Shown one piece after another: positions 1-9,973 of a DNA stretch of 64,000 nt. The translations under genes were made by a program, and so were the position numbers. The DNA comes from Desarmillaria ectypa (lineage: Eukaryota > Basidiomycota > Agaricomycetes > Agaricales > Physalacriaceae), in NCBI GenBank assembly GCA_030407005.1, contig JAUDYN010000003.1:2294001-2358000 (forward strand), read 5' to 3'. Each line of letters opens with the position of its first letter. Position 1 is the stretch's first letter. The notes beneath the pieces were generated by a model. The model worked only from the letters and a program-made list of their open reading frames with translations, had not been told where the DNA came from and searched no databases.

Positions 1-3000
1 AGTCAGGATGATATTGAGGCACTTGATAGGCTGGAGACATCTTATTCTCAGAAGGCTCGATCCTCCGACGAGGACGAGACAGACAAGTCTGGGTCAAGCG
101 ATGCCGTGCATAAGGTGAGTGTCCAATCATGCCTGCTGCAACGACGTTTATTCCATATACAGGACATATCTCAAAACCCGTTTGATGCGCGAAATTCACA
201 CGTACAAGATCCTTCGACCTCAGCTATGATTTTTCCTGCCTTTGGATTCAAATCTGCTGCAGCCATAGCCTCTGCATCTACTACGGACACAGATCTCTCC
301 CTTCTATCTCAGCCATCTTCTTTGCCTAATTCTCCAGTACAAGAGCAAGACTTTTCTTCTTGGTTTGTTCCGAGCGTTCCGAGCGAGATAAGTGGCTTTC
401 AAACTGCAGGTCTTGTATCTGCCACATCTTTGTTCAGTTCTGCAAAAACTTCCAGTCTTTTAACAGCGTCCGAGGGAATCATAGCACCTTCCTTGGAGGC
501 CCTTGAGAAGGCGCGTCAGAAGATGAAAGAGTGGCAAGAAGAGGATACTGATGGGTGTTCCGCTGAGGAATCGACACAACCGGACGCCATGAATCTATTT
601 CGCACCGCTTCATCTCTAACGTCATTCACTCCACCTGCGCTCCCGGCATTGAGAAATGTGCAAAATGTTCCTGATACGCCTGGCACACCTAGTCCTGCCC
701 CATTCTCCCGACCACTTTCGAAAGGGCCTACAAACTCCTCTGTGAAGAGCCTCAAAACAAAGCAACAAACATTCAAATCACCGCTTATGAAGCCTTCTCC
801 TCTCAAACAGTCATACTCACCGCTTTCAAACCTGCAAAATGACCCTCAGAGCAGTAAACAAATTTCTGATGCTCGCCTTCCTCTCGTGTCGTCTCCCCTT
901 TCCACGGGCCTCAGCACACCTCAATTCACAGCACTATCTACCGGATTCTCCACACCCAATTCTAAACCACGAACCACGCCTGCCAAATTTGTGACGCCTT
1001 TCAAACCCGGCATGAGACCCGGAGAACCCGGTCGCGAAAAATTATTGCAGCAGACGAAGGAGGCAGACAAGAAGCTTGTGCTATCCCCATTACCAAACTT
1101 GAAACCTGATACCGTCCAGACGAAGGCTCAGACTTCTCCAGTTCCGAAGACGAAAACATATCAATTCTTCGATCTAAGTATGAATGCTATTTCTCAAATT
1201 TGATTTAGGCTTATCCATTCCTATAGCAAAACCCTCCAATCGCAAGACACTGGCTTCTTCTGGTCTCGTGCCCCAGCGTTTTACTGCTAAACAGCTCGAG
1301 TTTCCTGGAATGTACGTGGATATATAGCACAACCTTCCGGCGTTAACCTGTTCTACAGGTCATTATCTGAACTTGAGCAGATTCATCCGCGTATAACGGC
1401 CTACTACTCCTTTTACCGGAAGGTACCTTCAACACAATACGACGATCCGCCACCCTTCGACACAGTTCATCCTGACGCTGTTATGGACCCACTGGCGACC
1501 TTCACGTATCTCAAAGAAGCAGGGTGCTCTCTGGTTACAAAGCCTTGGATTGATAACCACTGGGGTCTCATCCTCTGGAAGCTTGCTGGTATGACTTGTC
1601 TCGAACCAGAGAAGGAGTGGGATGAAAAGGAAAGACGATGGTGTTGGGAAGAGGTATATCGGCAGATGCTGTATAGGTAAGTATCCATCTACCTCAATGA
1701 TTTCTGAATGGCAGATACTTACCCGTTCTTTCTAGATACGAGCGCGAGATTAATCAAGGAGTGCGACCGCCATTGCGACTTATTGCGACTCAGGACGCAC
1801 CATCTACGTCTCCCATGGTTCTATGCGTGAGTGAAATCAAGTGGACAGAGAACAGACTCTTGGAGAACGGCGAGATGTATCACGGTTGTCCAGAACTTGA
1901 ACTCACCGATGGATGGTACAAGATCCGAGCTCAGGTTGACGCGCCACTCACGAGAGCCATTCAGAAGGGAACTCTGGCAATTGGCAGGAAAATTGCAATC
2001 GTGGGCGCTAGAGTAACTTCCATTCCGCACTCGGTGTCAATCTCTTTCTGACGCTGTGGCATAGTTGGACTCGGAGCGGAAAGACCCTCAAGAAATACTT
2101 GAGGCTTACAACTCCATCAAGCTGATACTAACCGGAAATTCGACGCACCTAGCTCCGTGGCACGCGAAACTTGGTTTTCAAAGAGAATTGCCTGTTGCTA
2201 CAATGCATAGCTTGACTCGTGATGGGGGCATAATAACTGTCATGGATTTACTCGTTGTTAAGGTGGTTACCGATATCTCTAGTGGCACCACTTTGCTGAA
2301 AATCGCCTCTAGGTTTATCCTATCGCATACTTCCAGTTTATCAACACTGATAAGGGACGAATAAATAACGGCCCCCTAAACGAGAAGGAAGAAATGATGC
2401 TTCGTGATGAATGGCAGGTTGGTGCTACTGCGACCTTGATTTCTCTGTTTTCCCTCTAGTCAACTAACTCCCATAATGACAGCGAAGAAGAGAGTTCGAG
2501 GAATCGAAGCTACGCGAAGACTTCGACAAGAATATGCGGCGATATCACGGTTACACAGATAGGCTAGAGCGCAAAGCAGGCAATCGTTTCCAACCGTGTG
2601 AAGACGGACCACCGGATCATATCGATGACCTATACGACAAACTCGAAGAACCCGAGGAGGCCGGGAAGGTCATCTCGGCGATATCACCTACGGACGCGGG
2701 CTGGCTAGTCCGGCGCATCCGGAAACAGCTCGAGAAAGACCAGGAGAATCTTATGGATGAGATCGAGAAAGAACTAGCGGTGAGTTACTCCGTCATTGAA
2801 AAGTAATTTGCTGAAACCGCGCCGCCAGGACATTTGTCCTCCTAGGGATGTCCGTAGTTTCAGGGTCATTGTCGTGAAAGATGCACGAACGCAGCGGCGA
2901 CCTGGAAACCGTGTGGCTCAGCTAACGGTGTGGGATGTCCTGAACGTGTCCCTTTCGGAAGGCAGGCCTGCCGGCTCCTTCGAGCCTGGCGAGCGCTGTC

Positions 3001-3113
3001 TTGTTACACACCTGCAGCCCACCCAGGTTTCGGCTTGGATGGACTGTGCCCCGGGAGCCGAGATATACGTGTGCACAACGCGCAACACTCGTTGGAGGAA
3101 GCTGCGAAACTAA
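1..3113 (+). CDS. BRH2: BRCA2/Brh2-type recombination mediator, 5' end cut by window
   Basis: Homologue of BRCA2 (Brh2 in Ustilago), which loads Rad51 on single-stranded DNA during homologous recombination. The start lies outside the window. A low-complexity Ser/Pro-rich part (about 160-1177) carries an FQTA tetrapeptide near 394-408 and a BRC-like second half (EALEKARQKMKEW, about 500-535). From about 1484 comes the helical domain (WIDNHWGLILWKLAGM), then OB fold 1 (MVLCVSEIKW, ELTDGWYKIRAQVD), a charged tower-like helical insert (about 2483-2779) and the end of OB fold 2 (VYVCTT-like IYVCTTRNTRWRKL). Introns were placed at 115-162, 1178-1226, 1312-1358, 1677-1735, 2013-2064, 2263-2312, 2418-2482 and 2780-2828; all joins keep frame. 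The protein stops directly after OB2, so no OB3 is present. The BRCA2 assignment is firm; the number of BRC repeats is unknown because the 5' part is missing. Confidence 0.9.
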
Positions 3114-3296
3114 TTTCACGCCTTTGATAAACTGAAGTTCTGACATCATTTGATTCATGCTCCATTTTATTTCACTGCGGGCGCGTGTACTAATACTTAC
3201 AGAGGAATAACTGTTTTGACTTTGCTCAGCCGCGGTGACTGATGAGGCCTTGAGAAGAAATCGTATGCAGAATAACGTAAATGGTGTATAGATGTA

Positions 3297-5020
3297 TCAC
3301 ACTGCCAGCCCATACGTTCTAAAGGTTTTGTGGTAGTCGCCAACGTCATCTTGTCCCATACAGACGATGGTTGGCTTTGCTCCAGACTGAAGCCCGAATA
3401 TTGTCGAGGCCACGCGACGAACTTCTTGGGGTGTTATGAGATCTATTTTCTTCACCATTTCCGATACGAGGACTTTCCGACCCTGAACCAGGACCTGAAG
3501 TAAAGAAGTGACATGTCAGAACAGTCACGGAAGGACATAAATGAAGAATCACACCTGTCTGCCTAAATCCTCTACCTGGATAGCCTGGCTCTCCAAAGAC
3601 ATCATTAAGCTTGACTTGAGTTGGTTCTTCGCACGCGACAACTCTTGCTCGGGGATTGGAGTATAGAGGAGTAAACTCAATTGATGTATAAGGTGAGGGA
3701 GTATTTGAGTTGGAGTATTCCCTCCACGCGCCTTGGAGTCAAAGGAAGCGAATAGGCCGAACAATGAAGAGTCGCTGTATATATGGTGGAAAGAAGCACA
3801 GTGGTCTACTTGGGGGAAGTGGTTCAGAATGCTGGTGTATAACCGCGAGTACATGCCCTTTCCGGGACCGCCTGATGGAGCAAAGGTGGATCTTAGCAGT
3901 TGTTGAGTATACCTAGCATCAAGCCGTACCTGCAGAAAAGCTTCCACCTCCACCAAGAAGTACTTGCATGGTGGCCACAGTGTAAATATCGTCGTGATGA
4001 ATACCCACACCCTCGTATGCTACATATAGGTGGTCAAATTCGGACGTTTCGTTTGGGATGAAAAGATGGCCGCCGGTGTAGTCTGAGCCCGGATTTAATC
4101 GCCCAGGAGCATCATTGTGGGTGGCGGGGAAGAGGTAGGACGCAGCCCGCGTCAAAGTTTTTGTCACAGAAGGCGCAGAGGAAGACAACAGATTTGTCGG
4201 GGCCTGCTGTTGAGGGGTGTTTGGTCGGTAGGTTAATGATGGGCCCGGCGCAGGCAGGGATTTTAGTGACGAAAAGTACTTGTCCGTAAGTTCAACAAGC
4301 TGCTCATGAGGCATGCCAGCGCCAGCGATGACCATACGCTCTGGTCGGTACCAGTGGGCCATTGCCCGCCGCAGTGTTGGTCCGTCTATGGCCTCTATAC
4401 GATGCTCGGGACACAGAAGCGACTTGCCGAGACCTTTGTGGTTGTATGCTACGCCATGAAGGATTTCGGGAAGTATCATTTCAGGTTTCGCTGAAAGTTC
4501 ACGGATCTCGTAACGAGCAGCATCCCGCTGTGCCTCCAGTTCCTCAGGAAGGAATTGAGGATTCAGAATGGTGTCCGCAATGAGCTCCGTAGCCAGTGGC
4601 GTCCCCTGGTGAAAATGCGAGGATTGGTACATGATGGCCTCCCGGGATGACGAGCATAATATCTGGCCTCCGAGCGAATGCACAGCTGTCGACATCTCCT
4701 CGTCCGACCGAGACCGTGAAGACTGGGACGGTCAGTGGGGAAAAAGAAAGAAGAGCAGCAAGGCACACCTTGAAGGCCATCCTGTCCAAGAAGTGGGTGC
4801 TCCCCAGAATGTCATCCGTCTCATAGCGGGAGCCAGCGTCGACATAGAGGCCAACGGATGAAAAATAAGCAGGAGTAGACTCGGTAGCGACACGAATTCT
4901 GTTGGGAAGGGTGGTTATCTGTACGGAAGGAGGCGCAGGCGCAGTTGTCGCAAGTTTTCGTATTTGGGTTCGACGAGCATTGTGGGTGCGGCGGACGAGG
5001 GAGTAGCAGACTTTGCGCAT
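3297..5020 (-). CDS. MAS2: Mitochondrial processing peptidase alpha subunit
   Basis: Non-catalytic, substrate-binding subunit of the matrix protease that removes mitochondrial presequences. The start at 5020 is the first ATG in frame and begins an Arg-rich presequence (MRKVCYSLVRRTHNARRTQIRK); an in-frame extension upstream has only a TTG. The zinc site is degenerate, as expected for the alpha subunit: HFLDRM replaces HxxEH. The glycine-rich loop [20 protein letters not shown] is restored by removing the intron at 3872-3929. Two more introns lie near 3497-3555 and after MAFK (about 4700-4770). The C-terminus KPTIVCMGQDDVGDYHKTF is typical. It converges with the BRCA2 gene, 183 bases apart. 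Confidence 0.93.
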
Positions 5021-5527
5021 CAGTTTGAAAAGAGAAGGCTGCTGGATGACGTCAGCGATCGCCGACAAACTTTCTATTGCCTCTTCTGGCTTATCATAGG
5101 AAAACCCGCTAATCCGCTCTCAATTTCCCAAATCGTACTTCTACGCCGTGATATCCTAAGCTTGCATCTTTCTTCTTGTCTTCTATATCCCTTCTTTGCA
5201 TGCGATTTCCATCAAGTAAGTTAAAATAGTCCCAGTTGATCTGTTTTCCAATTTGTGTAGCGATTACGAGCTAGCTCATTCGGCTTCCACATCATACTCT
5301 CTGTCGCTTGTCACATCAATCCATATGTTTGTCTCCTAGTGCCTTTGTCTCCGAATCAGTAACTTCCGGCTGCCGGTCTGAAAATATGCTCGTAATTTTC
5401 CACAAGCGGTCACATTGGAGCATCTATCGCGCCCCACTGCGGCACATATATACTGCAATGGCCCTTCCTGGACTCGTCTCTTTTGCCTGCAAAGGACCCC
5501 CTTCCGTTCCTTTCTTATATCCCCATC
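5021..5527. promoter_or_regulatory. Divergent promoter region, MPP alpha and ceramidase
   Basis: 507 bases between two divergent start codons with no gene visible. It holds pyrimidine-rich stretches near 5160-5200 and a TATATA at about 5446-5451, some 80 bases before the ceramidase ATG. An ATG at 5458 opens a frame that ends at 5559, overlapping the ceramidase start in another frame. Confidence 0.45.
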
Positions 5528-6763
5528 ATGGCATCCGTCAACAGCGTCGTAAACTTTGAGGGCTTCTATGGGCCTGCGACCGCTACTTTAGACTGGTGTG
5601 AGGTGCGTCTTCACTGTCGATCCCGACGCGGACCGTACTGATCTCTCCCATATGCAGGCCAACTACCAGTTCTCGTTCTATGTCGCAGAACTGGTCAATA
5701 CATTCTCTAACCTCTATTCTATTGGATTAGCCGTGTACGGTGTCCTCAACATCATACGCCAATCCCTTCCGCCGATCTACACTATTGGATTTATTGCATG
5801 TCATTCTATTGTGGACGTCAGTCACCATCTGATCCTTGGAGCAGGGTTTTGCTACCGTTGGCCTCGGTAGTTTCGCTTTCCATGCGACGCTCTTGTTTCA
5901 CTGGCAACTCGCCGACGAACTGCCTATGATCTATGTTGCCTCGTTAGGCTGCTGGGTTTTATACGACCGCACGCCGGGCTTCAGCTTCATCGCCCCGCGC
6001 GCTCTGATTTCTCTTTTCATGACCATCGCATTTGACGCGCTATTCACCTGGAGCTAGTACGTACATCAATAACATGTTTTATGCTCTTCGGCTGCTCCTG
6101 TTTTACTCACCATCATTTTCCAGTATCATCAATCGGAATCCGGTCTACCATCAAGTTGTGTTCGGGACTATCGCATCAGCCATCGGTGTTCGAATTGCTT
6201 ATCTTCTGAATTGGTCTGAAGAAAGGTTCCGTATTCCAGACGACAAGAAGGCAGAAATTGGTAGCGTCTTTGGTACTGGAGCTGGACTATTCATTTTTGG
6301 ATTTTTCATCTGGAACCTTGACAACATATTCTGTGATCCTTTGACGGCCTGGAAAACTGCAGTTGGCTGGCCATTGGCGTTCCTGTTTGAAGGTGAACAT
6401 CGCATAGAACTTCCCACTAGCTGTTCGCGTTTCTAACATTACCCGATAGGACACGCGTGGTGGCACGTCTTCACGGTAAGAAAATATCTCGTTCTCTCCC
6501 CGGTTTGTATCATTCATGCGGCGTAACAGGGAACAGGCACCTACTTTATGGTGGTTGGTGTTACATGTAAGCAGAGTTTCTCTCTGGGCCGAACTTGCTG
6601 CTGACTGTTCTGTAGATATGTGAGCGTTCCATACAAATCATTGTGCCTTGTCTCACCTTGGCATTGTAGTTCGCTTTGCATGAAGGACGATCATCGCAGC
6701 TATATGATGCAACATCCCTACGGATTTCCCATAGTAAAATATGCATATCGCAAAGCACCGTAA
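5528..6763 (+). CDS. YPC1: Alkaline ceramidase (YPC1/ACER family)
   Basis: Multi-pass ER/Golgi hydrolase that splits ceramide or phytoceramide into sphingoid base and fatty acid (CREST superfamily). Conserved catalytic blocks are visible: GSFAFHATL (Ser and His), QLADELPMIY (Asp) and, after splicing, GHAWWHVFTGTG (His pair). The start at 5528 gives MASVNSVVNFEGFYGP, with an A at -3. Introns follow Glu-25 (acceptor ATATGCAG) and at 6057-6123; three more lie between 6397 and 6680. The acceptor GAGCAG at about 5845 has two possible donors, so that junction is uncertain and gives an unusually short intron. The last exon ends in a basic tail (KYAYRKAP). The length, near 300 residues, fits the family. 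Confidence 0.88.
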
Positions 6764-6948
6764 TCTTTGCGAGATCTCGGGTCCGAGAACGGTTTCTCAT
6801 AATTGTTGTAGAGGTGTCAGGGCCAAGGGGACAATTATTTATTGACATTACTTTTACTGATGAGCGGAGGGTGTTTTATAGATCAGGGCGCTATTACGAG
6901 TGTGAATTAAAGCACGCAACGGATAATAGATTTACCTACTTACCTGGC

Positions 6949-7959
6949 TTACTCTGGGACCGGTTCACTGACCTTCCATCTGAGGAATCCAGTAACATCC
7001 ACTGATCGCAGTTTGTTTTCTTCGCGCCAGTTTGCAAGATAGTCTTTGACTAACACTCCTTGGCCCGCCATGAAGCCTTGCTCGTACAAGCTCGTTTCAT
7101 CGCTTCCCGTAACAAATACGGGATTGAATCCGACGACTTGCTGAGCAAGGGCATGTGACAGCTGTCCCGCCTTGTCTGACAATGGCGAGTCCTCTATTGT
7201 TGGTTCAAGGAGCTTCCCAATGGATTGAACGCGCATATCTAGCAAGGATAACCCGACTATCTGGCCTTGAAAGGGGAAATTGGAGTTGTGGGTATACCAA
7301 CCAAGTCGGACGGCGCGGTCTGGCTGGGGAGCCCATGATATCGCTGCGGCGCGTCGTATAGATATGTTCTCGCCGATGGTCGCAATTATATTCTGGATAG
7401 CTGATTTAACAGTCATGGCTCCATCCCCGTACTGAGCCTGTAAAAGCTCAGGCACGTCAAGGGGTACGAAAGATGGGTCTTCGTAATGGGACAAGGCAGG
7501 TATCTGGGCAACCACAGACGAAAGAGCCGCTGCAAGCTGGGAGAACTGGTCGGTTCTGGCGACAAAGTCAGACTCGCAGTTGACTTCGACCAGCCCTGCC
7601 CTGATACGTCCGTCGCGTTCTTTTTGGTGGTGCTTGGGATCAAACCCGTGTCCATATCCTCCATCTACAACAGTGAGGCTGATGACACCTTGATTCGCCG
7701 CTCTGCCCTCGACTTTCGCTGCTTTCGCTGCACCCGACGCCACTAGTTCCGCTTCCAGCCACTTCTTCGCGCCTTCCAAGTCTCCATTAGATTTCTGCAG
7801 CGCTAATCGCGCTTTTGTGAGAGGTGCATCGGTGAGTTTTCGCAATTCAGCAACCAGCTGAATGTTCATCTTCTTTCCTGGCCCTGGGGTAGAGTAGAGT
7901 CGCCGGAAGCAAGGCGTGAAGGCAGATCGCGTTGCTCTGTTGTAGCAAAAACAAGACAT
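6949..7959 (-). CDS. TSFM: Mitochondrial translation elongation factor Ts
   Basis: Nucleotide-exchange factor that regenerates EF-Tu-GTP in mitochondria. A single uninterrupted frame of 336 residues starts at an ATG (7959) with a short basic presequence (SAFTPCFRRLYS). The N-terminal UBA-like helix region reads LVAELRKLTDAPLTKARLAL, followed by the EF-Ts core with NCESDFVARTDQF, the family's second signature. The C-terminal dimerisation-like domain is present. It converges with the ceramidase gene (185 bases) and diverges from NAF1, leaving only 86 bases between the two start codons. It is intronless, unlike nearly all its neighbours. Confidence 0.93.
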   Translation of the reverse strand: MSCFCYNRATRSAFTPCFRRLYSTPGPGKKMNIQLVAELRKLTDAPLTKARLALQKSNGDLEGAKKWLEAELVASGAAKAAKVEGRAANQGVISLTVVDGGYGHGFDPKHHQKERDGRIRAGLVEVNCESDFVARTDQFSQLAAALSSVVAQIPALSHYEDPSFVPLDVPELLQAQYGDGAMTVKSAIQNIIATIGENISIRRAAAISWAPQPDRAVRLGWYTHNSNFPFQGQIVGLSLLDMRVQSIGKLLEPTIEDSPLSDKAGQLSHALAQQVVGFNPVFVTGSDETSLYEQGFMAGQGVLVKDYLANWREENKLRSVDVTGFLRWKVSEPVPE

Positions 7960-8045
7960 GGCGTGACAATGTCACGCATGTAACTTCGGGTCTTCGGTTA
8001 ATTTTTGAAATTAAAATTTCCAAGTCTCTCGTCTTCCAACGTCTC

Positions 8046-9695
8046 ATGTCCGCCTTTAAGACACCAAGTTTTGTGGCGCAGGACCTCTTGCTCATCCAGA
8101 GCTTGCTTGGTACTACCTCTAGCTCTTCCAAAAATTTACCTCCGTCGACTCAGTCAGTACTAATCGACTCCTCTGACGAGGACATTGCCAGTTCGAGCAG
8201 CGAATACGCGAGTGAGGATGAGATTGAAGACGTTCTTATCATCAAAGAAGAGGGTGTAGATATGAATACGAAGAATGGAAGCGAAAACGACGCGCTGGTG
8301 AGACAGGACCACGTTCCATCACCGTATGTCTCTTCATATCGATTCGGCCTATTTTCATATCTATGCCAGTATAGAACCCAAAGACTCGGAATCTGACGCC
8401 GACTCAGGATCAGATGACTCTAGCTCTTCTGAAGAGGGCAAACCACAGGTGCGACTTCGGAAGGAAAGTGACGACGACGAAGGAGAACCAGGATTGTCTA
8501 CTGAACCCCAGTCCTACTTTGCCAGTCAGCACGAAGTCGTTAATTCCACCATTTCTGTCCCCGAAATTGTAGAAGTTGGCACTGAAGAGGTCATTGAGTT
8601 ACTTGGCGAGATAGCGAACATTATGGACCAAGGGGTAATCATCAGGGGCCTTCCTTCCAGTCATACCAGCCATGTTCTCGACTCCGAAACCTTGCTGGTC
8701 TTTGACGATCGCAAGGTATTAGGCTATGTACGTGCTTTTTTTGCTTTCCATTACAATTACATTCTGATCCTTGACAGATTTACGAAACTTTCGGCCCCAC
8801 TGCCCAGCCTCTGTATCAGGTCAAATTCAATTCTACATTCCCTTTGGACACCGACAAGATCAGACTAGCACGTCAAGTGTTCCACGTCCCTGGGAGAAGT
8901 CGCTTCGTGGCTGTAGATTCGATACGAATAAAAGGAAGCGACGCTAGCAATCTATATGACGAAGAACCAGCAGCATACGAACTGGAATTCTCAGACGACG
9001 AAGCAGAGGCCGCACATAAAAGAAACTTGAAACATGGGCAAGTGGCCACTCTGTTGTTCATTTGATTTAGCGTCCTTATCGCCATGCTCTGCAGACGTCG
9101 AAGCCGCGCGGGTTCCGTTGCCTCCACTTCATCGAGATTCGGCACTCCAACGCGTATGCGGGACCAAGATATGATGACTGACGCGTTTGGTAGCAATAGT
9201 GCCTATGATGATCACAGCCCATATGATCTAGACTATTCTGCCTCTACCGCGACACGGCCACCACCAATGCCATACGATGAAGATCCGTATGCTGATGTCT
9301 CCCTCGTGCCCTCTTCTCAGGGCGGTTTTAATTGTCAGGACGATACCCCATCGGGGTTGGTCCCCAGTACCGGTACAGGGCGTAGACCACCCCATCGAGA
9401 TCGTCGTGGCCGTGGACAAGGAAGGGGTCGGCGGCAACAGAATCGCATCGAAAGACCTGAGTATGATGCTATCTCACAAATTCCTTCCAATCATGAATTC
9501 CAATACAATCCCGCCGAGTTCGACCCGTATCAGCAGGCTGCGATGGTTCAGCCTCATATCAACCCGCGTTTTGCGGCTGCGTTTGGGATGGCTGGCATGG
9601 CATACCCACATGGGCAGAATCCCTATGCAACTCCAGACCAATACTGGAGTCAAGGATGGGGGACTAGAGGAGGATATGGGTCGGGGTCGTCGTAG
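8046..9695 (+). CDS. NAF1: H/ACA snoRNP assembly factor NAF1
   Basis: Nuclear factor that binds the Cbf5-containing complex during early H/ACA snoRNP (and so pseudouridylation machinery) assembly and is later replaced by Gar1. The acidic Ser/Asp-rich N-terminal third precedes a Gar1-like beta-barrel core: VGTEEVIELLGEIANIMDQG, LDSETLLVFDDRKVLGY, IYETFGPTAQPLYQVKFN. The C-terminus has RGR repeats (GRGQGRGRRQQ) and a Tyr/Pro/Gly-rich tail. Introns lie at about 8323-8370, 8728-8778 and 9038-9094. The third begins with GCAAGT rather than GT; only this junction joins HG to RRSRAG in frame. It diverges from EF-Ts. Confidence 0.9.
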
Positions 9696-9973
9696 CCCTG
9701 TGCAGATGGGAATAATTAATTGTATGCCTTGTATCTCTTTCTGTGCAACAATCGGTTGATCCTAGACCTACGACCCTGAGAACTTGTCAAGCGCTCAACA
9801 TATCTCTTCCGTGTGGGGAAACTTCATCATGCATGTGGTGCCTCCTCATGTGCTTCGTATTCGAAGGCTCCGAGCAGAATGGTATTGGATAATTCCACGC
9901 GCTCGACAAAATACCTAATTTAAAGGGCTGAGCCATCAATTTTTGTTCTTCTGCGACCACCGTCGTCCTCATA

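Noticed and set aside
5021..5068. N-terminal extension of MPP alpha
   Set aside because: The extension begins with TTG; the ATG at 5020 starts a good mitochondrial presequence.
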